This document shows positions 43,902-52,529 of a DNA stretch of 64,000 nt, piece by piece. Origin of the DNA: Spirochaetaceae bacterium (GTDB lineage Bacteria > Myxococcota_A > UBA9160 > UBA4427); NCBI GenBank assembly GCA_020632655.1, contig JACKFD010000001.1, positions 558,001 through 622,000 of the forward strand, read 5' to 3'. The notes under the pieces are model-generated. The model made no database searches. It was not told where the DNA came from and saw only the letters and a program-made list of their open reading frames with translations. Numbering within the stretch: the stretch's first letter is position 1; every line of letters begins with the position of its first letter. The position numbers were made by a program, and so were the translations under genes.

Positions 43902-44411
43902 ATGGCGGATCGGAACCGCGGCGGCGCAGGTCGGATCGCACTCTTTCCGGCGAGCTTCGACCCGATCACGAATGGTCATCTGGACCTGATCCGGCGCAGC
44001 CGAGCGATCTTCGACGAGACCGTGCTGGCGATCGCCCGCAACGTGTCGAAGAACGCGACCTTCTCCGTCGAGGAGCGTCTCGAGCTGCTCGAGAGCGTGA
44101 CGGGCGACATGGAGGACGTCTCGGTCCAGGTCTTCGATGGCCTCGTCGTGCACCACGCGGAGCAGATCGGTGCGAGCGCGATCATCCGGGGCCTGCGGGC
44201 GATGTCCGACTTCGAGTACGAGTTCGAGATGGCGTTGATGAACAAGCATCTCGCACCCGGTGTGGAGATCGTCTTCTTCATGACGAGCCAGGAGTACCTC
44301 TACGTGAGCTCCTCGCGACTCAAGGAGCTCGTCCGTTTCGGGGCGAGCATCGACGAGTTCGTCCCCGCGATCGTCTCCGCCGCCCTGAAGCAGAAGCTGC
44401 GCGGGGCCTGA
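43902..44411 (+). CDS. coaD: Phosphopantetheine adenylyltransferase
   Basis: This 169-residue enzyme makes dephospho-CoA from 4'-phosphopantetheine and ATP. It has the nucleotidyltransferase motif ASFDPITNGHLD near 17, IIRGLRAMSDFEYEFEMALMN near 90 and YLYVSSSRLKELVRFGAS near 125; SSSRLKEL replaces the usual ISSTxVRE. It is co-transcribed with rsmD. coaX and coaBC are elsewhere in the window, so three of the CoA steps are visible. Confidence 0.96.
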   Translation: MADRNRGGAGRIALFPASFDPITNGHLDLIRRSRAIFDETVLAIARNVSKNATFSVEERLELLESVTGDMEDVSVQVFDGLVVHHAEQIGASAIIRGLRAMSDFEYEFEMALMNKHLAPGVEIVFFMTSQEYLYVSSSRLKELVRFGASIDEFVPAIVSAALKQKLRGA

Positions 44412-44617
44412 GGCGCCCCGCCGGCTCGCGGATCCCCGTATCCACCACCGTTCGGATGGACCGGTCGGGGGCGAGCCGTTACCCTAGGGGCCCTCTGCAC
44501 CCGGCCCCGGGCCGGGGCGGGGGTCGGGCGTCGGGAGGGGGCTCGAGCCGCATCGCGTCCGTTCGGGGCGCGCCCGGCACGCACGGCCGGTCCCAGGCCG
44601 ATGGAGGACGGAGGTCG

Positions 44618-45823
44618 ATGGATCCGCGTCGCATCCTGCTGGCGGTCTCCGGAGGCATCGCCGCCTACAAGACCCCCGAGCTCGTCCGGGCCCTGCGCGC
44701 CCGGGGCCACGACGTGCGCTGCATGCTGACGGCTGCGGCCGAGCGCTTCGTGACGCCGCTCGTGCTCCAGACGCTGACCGGTCGCAGCGTGCGCCGGGAA
44801 CTCTTCGACGCGGGCGAGGAGGGCGAGATCGACCACATCGGCCTGGCCGACTGGGCCGACCTCGTCGTGATCGCGCCGGCGACCGCGAACCTGATGGCGA
44901 AGATGGTGCAGGGGCTGGCGGACGACCTCGTGAGCACGGTGCTGCTCGCGACCCGCGCGCCGCTGCTCGTGGCGCCCGCGATGAACGTGAACATGTGGGG
45001 GCATCCGGCGACCCGGGAGAACGTCGAGCGGCTTCGCCATCGCGGCGTGACCTTCGTCGGCCCCGAGGCCGGGGAGCTCGCCTGCGGCTGGGAGGGGCTC
45101 GGGCGGATGAGCGACCCCGGCCGGATCGCCGACGCAGCGGACGCCCTGCTCGTCGCGCCCTCGCTCCGGGGCGAGCGGGTCGTCGTGACGGCCGGGGGCA
45201 CGGCGGAGCCGATCGACGCCGTGCGCAGCGTGACCAACCGCTCCTCGGGCAAGATGGGCTTCGCGATCGCGGCGGAGGCCGCGCGGCGCGGGGCGGACGT
45301 CGTGTTGATCGCCGGCGTGACGTCGCTGCCGACGCCACACGGTGTACGCCGGGTGGATGCGCGCAGCGCCCTCGAGATGCGGGAGGCCGTGCTCGCCGAG
45401 CTCGACGCCGCGACGATCGTCGTGAAGGCGGCGGCCGTCGCGGACTTCCGACCGGCCGCACCCTCCGCGCGCAAGATCAAGAAGGAGGACCTCGGCGACG
45501 GCGCCTCGATCACCCTCGAGCTCGTCCCGAACCCCGACATCCTGGCCGAGATCAGCGCGCGCAAGGGCAGCCGCACGATCGTCGGCTTCGCTGCCGAGAG
45601 TCACGACGTGGTCGAGGCCGCCCGCCGCAAGCTCGCCCGCAAGGGCTGCGACCTGATCGTCGCCAACGACATCTCGCGCGCGGACGCGGGCTTCGAGGTC
45701 GACGAGAATGCGGTGCGATTCGTCTGGCCGAGCGGCGAGGTCGAGGAGCTGCCGCTGCTGCCCAAGTCCGGCGTGGCTGCGCAGCTCTTCGATCGGATCG
45801 AGAAGCTGCGAGGGGGCCGATGA
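44618..45823 (+). CDS. coaBC: Bifunctional phosphopantothenoylcysteine decarboxylase / phosphopantothenate-cysteine ligase
   Basis: The 401-residue protein fuses CoaC and CoaB. The flavin-dependent decarboxylase half has AVSGGIAAYK near 10, PAMNVNMW near 122 and the catalytic Cys in ACGWEGLGRM near 155. The ligase half has TAGGTAEPIDAVRSVTNRSSGKMG near 192 and the KIKKE lysine region near 287. It acts between CoaX and CoaD. The ATG at 44618 follows GACGGAGG. The stop overlaps the next start as ATGA. The 206 bp upstream contain only GC-rich sequence. Confidence 0.96.
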   Translation: MDPRRILLAVSGGIAAYKTPELVRALRARGHDVRCMLTAAAERFVTPLVLQTLTGRSVRRELFDAGEEGEIDHIGLADWADLVVIAPATANLMAKMVQGLADDLVSTVLLATRAPLLVAPAMNVNMWGHPATRENVERLRHRGVTFVGPEAGELACGWEGLGRMSDPGRIADAADALLVAPSLRGERVVVTAGGTAEPIDAVRSVTNRSSGKMGFAIAAEAARRGADVVLIAGVTSLPTPHGVRRVDARSALEMREAVLAELDAATIVVKAAAVADFRPAAPSARKIKKEDLGDGASITLELVPNPDILAEISARKGSRTIVGFAAESHDVVEAARRKLARKGCDLIVANDISRADAGFEVDENAVRFVWPSGEVEELPLLPKSGVAAQLFDRIEKLRGGR

Positions 45824-47205
45824 GCGGGGGCAGGCCCGGCCGCGCATTCGTTCGGAGCGTCCTGGGGGCGATTGCCGCGACGCTCCTGCTCGCCTTCGCG
45901 GCGGGTGCAGAGCCTGCGGTGTACGTCGCGCGGATCGATGGATCGATCAATCCGGCGAGTGCGGACTACCTGATGAGCACGATCGAGCGCGCCGAGACGG
46001 CGGGGGCCGAGGCGGTCCTCATCGAGCTCGACACGCCGGGGGGGCTCGTCTCGGCGACCCAGGACGTGATCCAGGCGATGTTGAATGCCAGCGTGCCCAC
46101 GATCGTCTTCGTGACGCCGCGGGGCGCCGGGGCGATCTCGGCGGGCACCTTCATCACGCTCGCGGCGAACGTCGCGGTCATGCAGCCCGGGACGACGATC
46201 GGTGCGGCCCATCCGGTGAGCCTCTTCGGGGGCGAGTCGCCGCCGGCGCAGGAGCCGCCCGCCGGAGGCGAGTCGGAGGCGACTCGCAGCGGCCGGAGCG
46301 TCGTCGATCAGAAGACCGAGAACTATCTCGCCGCCTACGTCGAGTCGATTGCCAAGCAGCGCAAGCGCAACGTCGAGTGGGCGGAGCAGGCCGTCCGCCA
46401 CTCCGTAGCCGTCTCCGCGGAGGAGGCTCTCGAGCTCGGGGTGATCGATCTCATCGCCAAGGACCGATCGGCGCTCGTCGACGCCGTCTCCGGTCGATCG
46501 ATCGAGGTCGCGAGCGGCGAGCGGATCCTCGACCTCGCCGGCGTGCGCTTCGTCGAGGTCGAGATGAGCCTCGTCCAGAAGGTGATGAACTTCGTCTCGG
46601 ATCCGAACGTCGCGACGATCCTCTTCGCGATCATGGCGCTCGGCTTCTACATGGAGTTCCAGACGCCGGGGCTGGGGGTGCCCGGGGCGATCGGGCTCGT
46701 GGCGATGATCCTGCTCGGCTTCGCGCTGCAGATCCTGCCGATCTCGTGGGTGGGCGTGCTGCTCGTCCTCGTCGGGGTGGGTCTGCTGATCGCGGAGCTC
46801 TTCGTGACCTCCTTCGGGCTGCTCTTCGCCGCCGGGATGCTCTGCTTCCTGGTCGGCGGCAACATGGTCTTCGACCGGCCGGAGGTCTCGGACCTGAACG
46901 TGGACTTCTTCTCGGTGCTGCTGCCGATGGCGATCGCGATGTCGGTCTTCGGCGGCGTCATCGCATACAGTCTCGGTCGCACGCTCTTCGCACGGCAGAC
47001 CGCCGGGGTCGACGAGATGATCGGGCTGGTCGGACGATGCGAGGCCGCGATCGATCCGACTGGCACGAAGCGCGGCAAGGTCTTCGTTCGAGGGGAGTAC
47101 TGGAACGGAGTCGCAGACGAGGCGATCGCCGCGGGAGAGCCCGTCGAGATCGTCGAGATCCAGGGTCTGACCCTGCGCGTCCGGAAGGCGCATCGCGCGG
47201 GCTGA
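45820..47205 (+). CDS. NfeD family membrane serine protease (ClpP-like domain plus NfeD domain)
   Basis: The 461-residue protein has an N-terminal signal peptide, a ClpP/SppA-type protease domain (about 30-230) with ELDTPGGLV near 63 and the nucleophile serine in GAISAGTFI near 105, then four membrane helices (about 265-390). It ends with a C-terminal OB-like NfeD domain (GLVGRCEAAIDPTGTKRGKVFVRGEYW). Such long NfeD proteins cleave stomatin-type partners in archaea and bacteria. The next gene is exactly such a slipin. The start overlaps the coaBC stop. Confidence 0.93.
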   Translation: MSGGRPGRAFVRSVLGAIAATLLLAFAAGAEPAVYVARIDGSINPASADYLMSTIERAETAGAEAVLIELDTPGGLVSATQDVIQAMLNASVPTIVFVTPRGAGAISAGTFITLAANVAVMQPGTTIGAAHPVSLFGGESPPAQEPPAGGESEATRSGRSVVDQKTENYLAAYVESIAKQRKRNVEWAEQAVRHSVAVSAEEALELGVIDLIAKDRSALVDAVSGRSIEVASGERILDLAGVRFVEVEMSLVQKVMNFVSDPNVATILFAIMALGFYMEFQTPGLGVPGAIGLVAMILLGFALQILPISWVGVLLVLVGVGLLIAELFVTSFGLLFAAGMLCFLVGGNMVFDRPEVSDLNVDFFSVLLPMAIAMSVFGGVIAYSLGRTLFARQTAGVDEMIGLVGRCEAAIDPTGTKRGKVFVRGEYWNGVADEAIAAGEPVEIVEIQGLTLRVRKAHRAG

Positions 47206-47253
47206 GCCCGGCGGTGCAGGCGGATCCGAGGGGGTCCGCGTCAGGAGGGGGAG

Positions 47254-48072
47254 TTGTTCGGAATCATCATCGGCCTGGCCTTGCTGGTCTTCCTGTTCCT
47301 GCTGGGCGTGCGGATCCTGCCCGAGTACGAGCGCGGCGTCGTCTTCCGACTGGGTCGCTACGTCGGCACGCGCTCGGCGGGCTTCCGATGGATCATTCCG
47401 GGCGTCGACCGGATGGTGCGGATCGGGCTGCGCGAGATCGTGATGGACGTGCCTGCGCAGGAGGTGATCACCCTCGACAACGTCTCGGTCAAGGTGAACG
47501 CCGTCCTCTACTTCCGCGTGCTCCACCCGGAGAAGTCGGTCATCCAGGTCGAGAACTACCTCTACGGCACGTCGCAGCTCGCGCAGACGACGCTGCGAAG
47601 CGTCTGCGGACAGGCGGAGCTCGACCATCTGCTCTCCGATCGTGAGCGGATCAACCAACAGCTCCAGGAGATCATCGACCAGCAGACCGAGCCCTGGGGC
47701 GTCAAGGTCCGCGCGGTCGAGCTCAAGCAGATCGACCTGCCCCAGGAGATGCAGCGCGTGATGGCGAAGCAGGCGGAGGCCGAGCGCGAGAAGCGCGCGA
47801 AGGTGACCCTCGCCGAGGGCGAGCTGCAGGCGGCGCAGCGCCTCGCCGATGCGGCCGCGACCCTGTCGAGCGAGCCCTCGGGTCTGCAGCTGCGCTACCT
47901 GCAGACCCTCGCCGAGATCGCCGGTGGCGGGAAGAACTCGACGACGATCTTCCCGATCCCGATCGATCTCGTGCGTCCCTTCTACGACCAGCTGACTGCG
48001 GAGCGGGAACGATCCCGGGGCGCTGCCGCCGTGCCCGGACCGCAGACGCGCCTCGAGGGTGGGGACGCTTAG
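47254..48072 (+). CDS. Slipin (stomatin-like SPFH/Band 7 membrane protein)
   Basis: The 272-residue protein has one N-terminal membrane helix (IIIGLALLVFLFLLGVRIL) and the SPFH domain (RGVVFRLGRYVGTRSAGFRWIIPGVDRMVRI). A coiled-coil segment rich in Ala/Glu/Lys (EMQRVMAKQAEAEREKRAKVTLAEGELQAAQRLADAA) follows. Slipins form membrane microdomain oligomers and are substrates or partners of the NfeD protease encoded just upstream. The TTG at 47254 has a strong GGAGGGGGAG directly upstream. Confidence 0.94.
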   Translation: MFGIIIGLALLVFLFLLGVRILPEYERGVVFRLGRYVGTRSAGFRWIIPGVDRMVRIGLREIVMDVPAQEVITLDNVSVKVNAVLYFRVLHPEKSVIQVENYLYGTSQLAQTTLRSVCGQAELDHLLSDRERINQQLQEIIDQQTEPWGVKVRAVELKQIDLPQEMQRVMAKQAEAEREKRAKVTLAEGELQAAQRLADAAATLSSEPSGLQLRYLQTLAEIAGGGKNSTTIFPIPIDLVRPFYDQLTAERERSRGAAAVPGPQTRLEGGDA

Positions 48073-49113
48073 TTGGCGGCCAGCAGGAATTCGGAGAGCG
48101 CGGCGGACAAGGCCGGCCGCGGCGTGACGCGGACGATCCTGAACGGGCTCGTGATCGGGGTGTCCCTGGCGATCCTCGGCGCCTGGGCGTGGCAGGGCAT
48201 CTACTGGCTCGAGCCGGGCGAATCGGCCGTGATCCTGCGGCTGGGCGCCTACGACCGGACTCGCGAGGTCGAGGGCCTCGCATGGCATCTGCCGCCGCCC
48301 CTCGAGAGCCACGAGGTCGTCAACACGAGCCGGCTGCGCACGGAGTCCTTCGGCACGCGCGCGACCCGCTCGACGCCCGGCCTGCCGACGGACGCCGAGG
48401 AGAGCGAGATCGCCCGCGAGATCCAGCGCGATGCGATCCAGACCGCCGACAGCAACATCGTGAACGTCGCCTACGAGCTGCAGTACAGCGTCGGCGACGC
48501 CTACGCCTACCGCTTCTCGATGGCCGATCCCGGCGCGATCCTGCACGACGCGACCGAGGCCGCCATGCGCAGCGTCGTCGGTCGCCGCAGCATCGACGAC
48601 GTCCTCTCCCAGGACCGCGACCAGATCGCGCGCGAGGCCGCCGCGCAGCTCGAGGGGCTCCTCGCGGCCTACGTGACCGAGGTGGGGCACGAGGCGGCCT
48701 TCGACGTCCGGCGCATCAACCTAGAGAAGCCCCAGGCGCCGGAGCCCGTGCGCGAGGCCTTCGCGGACGTGGTGAGCGCGGGTCAGGACGAGAAGCGCTC
48801 GTCCCTCGAAGCGACGGGCGACGCCCGCGAGATCGTGCAGCGTGCGCAGTCCGAGGCCGCGGAGATCCGCGAGCAGGCCGAGGCCTACAAGCGCGCCCGG
48901 ATCATCGAGGCGACGGGCGAGGCCGCGCGCTTCGAGGCGCTGCTGGTCGAGTACCAGGGAGCGCCGCAGGTGACGCGCAAGCGGCTCTACCTCGAGACGA
49001 TGGAGGAGATCCTGCCGGGCGTGGAGAAGATCGTGATCGAGCCGGATACCGTGAACATGCTTCCGATGCTGCCGCTCGGCCGCGGGGGCTCGGCCGTCGG
49101 GGGGGCGCGATGA
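48073..49113 (+). CDS. hflK: HflK-like SPFH protein
   Basis: The 346-residue inner-membrane protein has one N-terminal helix (about 22-44), an SPFH domain (ESAVILRLGAYDRTREVEGLAWHLPPPLE) and a C-terminal coiled coil (about 250-305). In E. coli HflK and HflC form a cage around FtsH and modulate its proteolysis. The start is a TTG directly after the slipin stop codon. hflC follows with an ATGA overlap. FtsH itself is not in the window. Confidence 0.92.
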   Translation: MAASRNSESAADKAGRGVTRTILNGLVIGVSLAILGAWAWQGIYWLEPGESAVILRLGAYDRTREVEGLAWHLPPPLESHEVVNTSRLRTESFGTRATRSTPGLPTDAEESEIAREIQRDAIQTADSNIVNVAYELQYSVGDAYAYRFSMADPGAILHDATEAAMRSVVGRRSIDDVLSQDRDQIAREAAAQLEGLLAAYVTEVGHEAAFDVRRINLEKPQAPEPVREAFADVVSAGQDEKRSSLEATGDAREIVQRAQSEAAEIREQAEAYKRARIIEATGEAARFEALLVEYQGAPQVTRKRLYLETMEEILPGVEKIVIEPDTVNMLPMLPLGRGGSAVGGAR

Positions 49114-50024
49114 GGTTCTTCTTCACGCTCCTCGTGGTCGGTGCGGTCGTCGTCGCGGCGCTCTGGGCGGCGCAATACGACAGCGGGCCGATCGTGATCA
49201 ATCGCGCCGACGAGTACCGACTCGTGCTCCGTTTCGGCGAGCCCGTCGCCGAGCTGACCGACGCGGGCATCGCCCGGGCCGACTATTTCGGGGTCGCCGA
49301 GGGGCCCTTCATCCGTCTGCCCTTCATGGACGAGGTCCTCGTCTTCGACAAGCGCATCCAGTACCTGAACGCCGCCGCCAGCGAGATCGAGATCGGGGGC
49401 AACGAGCGCCTGATCGTCGACTACTACGCGCTCTGGCGGATCGACTCGCCGCTCGCCTTCCGGCGCAGCTTCCCGGGCGGCGTCGCCGAGGCGCGGGAGC
49501 GGATCCAGCGGACGGTCGGGGCGCTCGTCGGGGCGGCGGTGGGCAACCTGACGATGGGCGAGCTGCTCTCGCGGGCCGAGGTGCTCGAGTCGCTCGACGA
49601 GCAGGCGAGCGAGCAGCTCAGTCCGAACGGCGTCCGGGTCGTGGAGGTCCGGATCAACCGGACCGAGCTGCCCCTGCCGACGGAGACTGCGACCTTCGAG
49701 CAGATGCGCGAGCAGCGTCGCGCGATCTCGCGCGAGAAGCGGGCGATCGGCGAGCGACAGGCGCGGGAGATCCGGGCGAAGGCCGAGCGCGAGGCGCGTG
49801 AGCTGGTCGCCGAGGCGCGGGCGCAGGCCGAGGTCGTGCGGGGTGAGGGCGACGCCGAGTCGGCGCGCATCTACGCCGGAGCCTATGGTCGGGATCCCGA
49901 CTTCTACGCCTTCGTACGGAGCCTCGAGGCCTATCGCAAGACCTTGAAGCAGAACACGACCCTCGTCGTACCGCCGGACCACGAGTTCTTCCGCTTCCTC
50001 GACGAGCCGGCTCGTGCACGCTGA
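49110..50024 (+). CDS. hflC: HflC-like SPFH protein
   Basis: The 304-residue partner of HflK has a short cytosolic start, one membrane helix (FFFTLLVVGAVVVAALWAA), an SPFH domain with the characteristic LDKRIQYLNA-like FDKRIQYLNA segment, and a basic coiled coil (REQRRAISREKRAIGERQAREIRAKAEREARELVAEA). The closing YAFVRSLEAYRKTL and PDHEFFRFL segments are typical of HflC. Its ATG overlaps the hflK stop by 4 bp. It completes an operon coaBC-nfeD-slipin-hflK-hflC. Confidence 0.94.
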   Translation: MRFFFTLLVVGAVVVAALWAAQYDSGPIVINRADEYRLVLRFGEPVAELTDAGIARADYFGVAEGPFIRLPFMDEVLVFDKRIQYLNAAASEIEIGGNERLIVDYYALWRIDSPLAFRRSFPGGVAEARERIQRTVGALVGAAVGNLTMGELLSRAEVLESLDEQASEQLSPNGVRVVEVRINRTELPLPTETATFEQMREQRRAISREKRAIGERQAREIRAKAEREARELVAEARAQAEVVRGEGDAESARIYAGAYGRDPDFYAFVRSLEAYRKTLKQNTTLVVPPDHEFFRFLDEPARAR

Positions 50025-50051
50025 TCGTCACGCCCGCCGCGGCGGGGATCG

Positions 50052-51170
50052 CTAGAGGGCTCGCCGCCGAAGTCCGAGGCCGGATGCGAGCGCGAAGGCG
50101 AGGATCGTGAGCCAGGGCGTCGGGCCGGTCGCGATCAGACCTTCGCGGGCCAGCGTCGTTCCGGCGCTACGGGCGAGGAAGAAGAGCGCCAGGGCGACGA
50201 CGCCGGCGAGCGCCGGTCGGGCGATCAGCCCCCGCCCGTCCACCCGCAAGGCGAAGGGAAGCGCCATCCACGTGAAGAGCAGGACGAGGGGCGGCCGGCT
50301 CAGACGGTCGTGGAAGCGCCCCTCCAGTCGCCTGCGGTTCGTCGGAGACGCCGGCTCGGCCGATTCGAGGTAGTCCGCGAGGTCGGGCAGATCGAGCAGC
50401 GCCGGATCCGCGGCGAGCAGCGTATCCCCGCCGAGGGAGGCGAGGTCGAGGGCGACGGAGACGCCGCGGTAGAAGCGCGGCCGCGCATCGGGGCTGCGCG
50501 GGTCGAAGGCCCAGACCGTGGCCTCCTCGAAGCGCCAGGTGCCGTCGGGCTCGATGCGGACGATCTCCGACCGGATCACCCGGACGACCGAGCCGTCGGG
50601 TCCGCGTTCGAAGACCTCGACGCCGTAGAGCGACCGCGTTGCGGGATCGGCCTGACGGATGTTGGTGATGCTCGGACCCTTGTGGTACCAGAACGCCGAT
50701 CGGCGGAAGTCGATCTGGTCCCGGTCGGCCCGGTCGCGGCTCGCGAAGCGACGGTCTGCCTCGAGCGTCACGGTCTCCTGGAGGAGCGCTGCGACGATCG
50801 AGAGGAGGACGGCGGTGCCGAGTACGGGGGCCACGATGCGCACCAGCCGGATGCCCGAGGCCTGGATGGCGACGATCTCGAGCACGCGGCCGGCCCAGGC
50901 GAAGGTGGCGAAGGCGGCGACGAAGGCCGCGATCGGGAGCAGGTCGCCGAGGTAGTACGACGACAGCCGCAGGGCGATGAACCGGAGGGCGAGGGCGAGG
51001 CCGCCGGACGGTCCGGCCTCATCCGCCACGTTCGCGGGCGTCGAGAAGCCGGACAGGTCGTCGAGGTTGAGCACGAGCTCGATCGTCGCCAGAATCAGGA
51101 CGGCCGCCACGAGCACCGTGACGAAGAGTCCGAGAAAGCGCGCGACGAAGTAGCGCGACAGGATCCGCAC
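50052..51170 (-). CDS. LPS export ABC transporter permease, LptF/LptG family
   Basis: This 372-residue inner-membrane permease has N-terminal helices (VARFLGLFVTVLVAAVLILATIEL, then YYLGDLLPIAAFVAAFATF), a periplasmic jellyroll region (about 135-275) and C-terminal helices (PLVLLFTWMALPFAL, ALAGVVALALFFLARSAG). LptF and LptG form the channel of the LPS extraction complex. The short start MRILSRYFVARFLGLF is typical, but I cannot decide between LptF and LptG from one gene. No lptB or second permease is adjacent. It is divergent from ribF. Confidence 0.88.
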   Translation of the reverse strand: MRILSRYFVARFLGLFVTVLVAAVLILATIELVLNLDDLSGFSTPANVADEAGPSGGLALALRFIALRLSSYYLGDLLPIAAFVAAFATFAWAGRVLEIVAIQASGIRLVRIVAPVLGTAVLLSIVAALLQETVTLEADRRFASRDRADRDQIDFRRSAFWYHKGPSITNIRQADPATRSLYGVEVFERGPDGSVVRVIRSEIVRIEPDGTWRFEEATVWAFDPRSPDARPRFYRGVSVALDLASLGGDTLLAADPALLDLPDLADYLESAEPASPTNRRRLEGRFHDRLSRPPLVLLFTWMALPFALRVDGRGLIARPALAGVVALALFFLARSAGTTLAREGLIATGPTPWLTILAFALASGLGLRRRAL

Positions 51171-51277
51171 CGGGCCGAGTCTAGCGGATCGATCTGGCTC
51201 GCAGATCGATGGGCAGAGCGAAGGGCAGGTCGAAGGCGCGGCCCGCGGCCCGCCAAGGCACGAGACAGGGGAGCGCG

Positions 51278-52222
51278 TTGGAGATCTTCCGGGGAATCGC
51301 CGAGCTGTCCAGGCCGTTCCGGCGTCCGGTGCTCACGATCGGCAACTTCGACGGCGTCCATCTCGGGCATCGCGCGATCCTCGACCTCGTGATCGGGCGG
51401 GCGAGGGCGCTCGGTGGCGAGTCGATCCTCTACACCTTCGAGCCCCATCCGCGCCGCGTGCTGCATCCCGACTCGGGGCTGCGTCTGCTCGAGACCTTCG
51501 ACCAGAAGGTCGAGACCCTCGCGGCGCTCGGGCTCGACGCGGTGATCGCGGAGCCTTTCGATCAGGTCTTCGCCAAGGTGACGCCCGAGCGATTCCTCGA
51601 GCACCACCTGCACGAGCGCATCGCTCCCGTCGAGGTCTACGTCGGCTACGACTTCCATTTCGGGCGCGATCGCGAGGGGTCGATGCGCCTGCTGACCGAG
51701 CGGGGCCCGCATCTCGGCTTCTCGGTCACGGTCGTGCCCGAGGTCTCCGTCAAGGGGCGCGACGTGAACTCGACGCGGATTCGCGAGCTGCTCGCGGCCG
51801 GGGAGGTCGAAGAGGCCGCGATCCTGCTGGGGCGACCCTTCCAGGCGCGGGGGAGGATCGTGGCCGGCGACCGACGCGGCCGCACGATCGGCTTTCCGAC
51901 GGCGAACCTCGATCCCGAGACGGAGATCCTGCCGGCGCCGGGCGTCTACTACGGACGGCTCCGGCGCCTGGCCCCGGAGTTCGCGTCGGAGGGCGCCGGC
52001 CTTCCGGTCGTGACGAACGTCGGCTACCGGCCGACCTTCCGGGACGGGCGGAGCCTCGTCGCCGAGGCCCACGTGCTCGACTTCACGGGGGACCTCTACG
52101 GTCAGCCGGTCGACCTGAGCTTCGAGGGGCGGCTTCGTGGCGAGCGCCGCTTCGAATCGGTCGACGCCCTGCGCGAGCAGATCGCCCGCGACGTCGCCCT
52201 CGCCCGGGAACACCTCGCCTGA
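51278..52222 (+). CDS. ribF: Bifunctional riboflavin kinase / FAD synthetase
   Basis: The roughly 314-residue enzyme makes FMN and FAD. The N-terminal nucleotidyltransferase half shows TIGNFDGVHLGH near 21, FEPHPRRVL near 58 and STRIRELLAAG near 165. The C-terminal kinase half shows GRTIGFPTANL near 207, PGVYYGRL near 225 and TNVGYRPTF near 250. The TTG at 51278 is chosen because GGGGAG lies 4 nt upstream and it starts just before the conserved region; an ATG at 51209 would add 23 basic residues. Confidence 0.94.
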   Translation: MEIFRGIAELSRPFRRPVLTIGNFDGVHLGHRAILDLVIGRARALGGESILYTFEPHPRRVLHPDSGLRLLETFDQKVETLAALGLDAVIAEPFDQVFAKVTPERFLEHHLHERIAPVEVYVGYDFHFGRDREGSMRLLTERGPHLGFSVTVVPEVSVKGRDVNSTRIRELLAAGEVEEAAILLGRPFQARGRIVAGDRRGRTIGFPTANLDPETEILPAPGVYYGRLRRLAPEFASEGAGLPVVTNVGYRPTFRDGRSLVAEAHVLDFTGDLYGQPVDLSFEGRLRGERRFESVDALREQIARDVALAREHLA

Positions 52223-52387
52223 CGCGATGAAGCCCGGCTGGAACGCCTGGAACGCCCGCCGGATCGGTGGGTTGCGGGCGCAGCTGCCAGGCCGGGAGCG
52301 GGTCCGCCCGCGTGGCCGCGCGACGCTTCGCGGCGTCGCTCCGCCGGTCGCGGGGTCGACTCGAATCGCGCCCTCCGGAGCCGCGAG

Positions 52388-52403
52388 GCAGCTGTAAAGC
52401 TGC
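52388..52403. repeat. Inverted repeat overlapping the -35 region of the pilB promoter
   Basis: GCAGCT (52388-52393) and AGCTGC (52398-52403) form a perfect 6-bp inverted repeat around GTAA. The repeat covers the TAAA of the predicted -35 element, so a repressor site is possible, but six base pairs can arise by chance. Confidence 0.35.
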
Positions 52404-52422
52404 TTCGGCCCCCCGCCGATAA
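52395..52422 (+). promoter_or_regulatory. Sigma-28 (FliA)-like promoter upstream of pilB
   Basis: TAAAG at 52395 is followed, 16 nt after TAAA, by GCCGATAA (52415-52422), an exact match to the FliA -10 consensus; the consensus spacing is 15 nt. It lies about 107 nt upstream of the pilB start. A FliA-family sigma factor is encoded at 22833-23627. The same arrangement recurs before the pilM operon. Confidence 0.6.
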
Positions 52423-52529
52423 CTCAGCGAGTTTGCGTCCGTTTTGCCCCGGGCAGGACGGGCGAGGAGTCCCGGACGCGACGCGCCCTCGCGAGAGCGA
52501 AGGCCTGCGGTCTTGGGGGAGGGGAAGCG

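Larger units (their letters stand above)
52223..52529. other. Intergenic region upstream of pilB
   Basis: About 305 bp between ribF and pilB. The first half is GC-rich without features. The second half carries the sigma-28-like element at 52395-52422 overlapped by an inverted repeat, and a purine-rich ribosome-binding region (GGGGGAGGGGAAG) just before the pilB TTG. Confidence 0.55.

Noticed and set aside
45601..48690. Long minus-strand open frame opposite nfeD, slipin and hflK
   Set aside because: The plus-strand genes are unmistakable and the antisense translation has no recognisable family.
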